A stretch of 5,399 bases of DNA from Methanothrix sp. (GTDB lineage: Archaea; Halobacteriota; Methanosarcinia; Methanotrichales; Methanotrichaceae), in NCBI GenBank assembly GCA_028682845.1, contig JAJRAT010000177.1, forward strand, positions 1 to 5,399. The letters run 5' to 3'. Positions 5,286-5,399 of this stretch are shown here, in pieces. Position 1 is the stretch's first letter; each line of letters begins with the position of its first letter. Below the pieces are notes generated by a model, which saw only the letters and a list, made by a program, of their open reading frames with translations, ran no database searches and was not told the origin of the DNA. Both the position numbers and the translations under genes were made by a program.

Positions 5286-5399
5286 TTGTAACGAAATAAC
5301 TTAAGTGAATAAATACGCGAACATGGACTTTGAATGCCTTAATGATATCGATATCATTCAAACAAAACGCATATTTTGTCTTAGGTTATTTCAGTACAA
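5286..5399. mobile_element. Inverted-repeat element, MITE-like or an IS end
   Basis: The left arm TTGTAACGAAATAACTTAAG (5286-5305) and the right arm at 5380-5399 are inverted copies matching at 17 of 20 bases. Similarity continues inward with gaps: TTTGAATG at 5329-5336 pairs with CATTCAAA at 5355-5362, and AAATACGCG at 5311-5319 resembles the complement of the GCATATTT area. The whole 114 bases could therefore fold into one long imperfect hairpin. No transposase frame is visible. The element follows the premature stop of the substrate-binding protein gene by four bases. Its outer edge coincides with the window end, so any target-site duplication and the other flank cannot be seen. A non-autonomous transposable element, an IS terminus, or a palindromic intergenic repeat all fit. 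Confidence 0.55.
5341..5358. repeat. Perfect 18-base palindrome inside the inverted-repeat element
   Basis: AATGATATCGATATCATT is its own reverse complement. It lies inside the element, off-centre towards the right arm. Its right half overlaps CATTCAAA, which can instead pair with TTTGAATG at 5329-5336, so two mutually exclusive hairpins are possible. It could be a dimeric protein site, a hairpin, or part of the element's fold. Confidence 0.8.

Overview
The window looks like chromosomal DNA of a methanogenic archaeon, most likely in or near the Methanosarcinales/Methanotrichales (a Methanothrix-like genome is my best guess). The evidence is archaeal-type peptidyl-tRNA hydrolase 2 next to an archaeal TruD, a gene I recognise as methanogenesis marker protein 11, Shine-Dalgarno sites matching the archaeal 16S tail, and an exported substrate-binding protein with a dockerin-like calcium-loop domain. 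The genus is inference; the methanogen assignment rests mainly on the marker protein.

Bases 1-3745 are one tight plus-strand gene run: the last codons of pth2, then truD, the methanogenesis marker 11 gene, and a thiamine-pyrophosphate (TPP) enzyme related to the alpha subunit of indolepyruvate:ferredoxin oxidoreductase. truD and marker 11 overlap by 10 bases, and marker 11 and the TPP enzyme by 4 (ATGA), so the run is probably one translationally coupled operon. The first two genes serve tRNA turnover and tRNA modification. The other two have no known function. Marker 11 carries motifs shared with the tRNA-Ile2 agmatidine synthetase TiaS. The TPP enzyme keeps the cysteines expected for one 4Fe-4S cluster but lacks the usual C-terminal ferredoxin domain.

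Bases 3775-4566 hold a minus-strand class I SAM-dependent methyltransferase, convergent with the operon across a 29-base gap. It has an in-frame 30-base duplication just before its SAM-binding motif. Upstream, on the same strand, is a 29-codon reading frame with a strong Shine-Dalgarno site; it ends inside the methyltransferase start region and is a candidate leader peptide.

About 280 very AT-rich bases (roughly 17% GC in 4681-4800) separate the methyltransferase from a divergent plus-strand gene. That gene encodes a secreted dockerin-like plus ABC substrate-binding protein. It stops after 144 residues, early in the binding domain. Four bases after its stop begins an inverted-repeat element of at least 114 bases whose outer arm ends at the last base of the window. 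A small transposable element or IS end interrupting the gene is the simplest reading.
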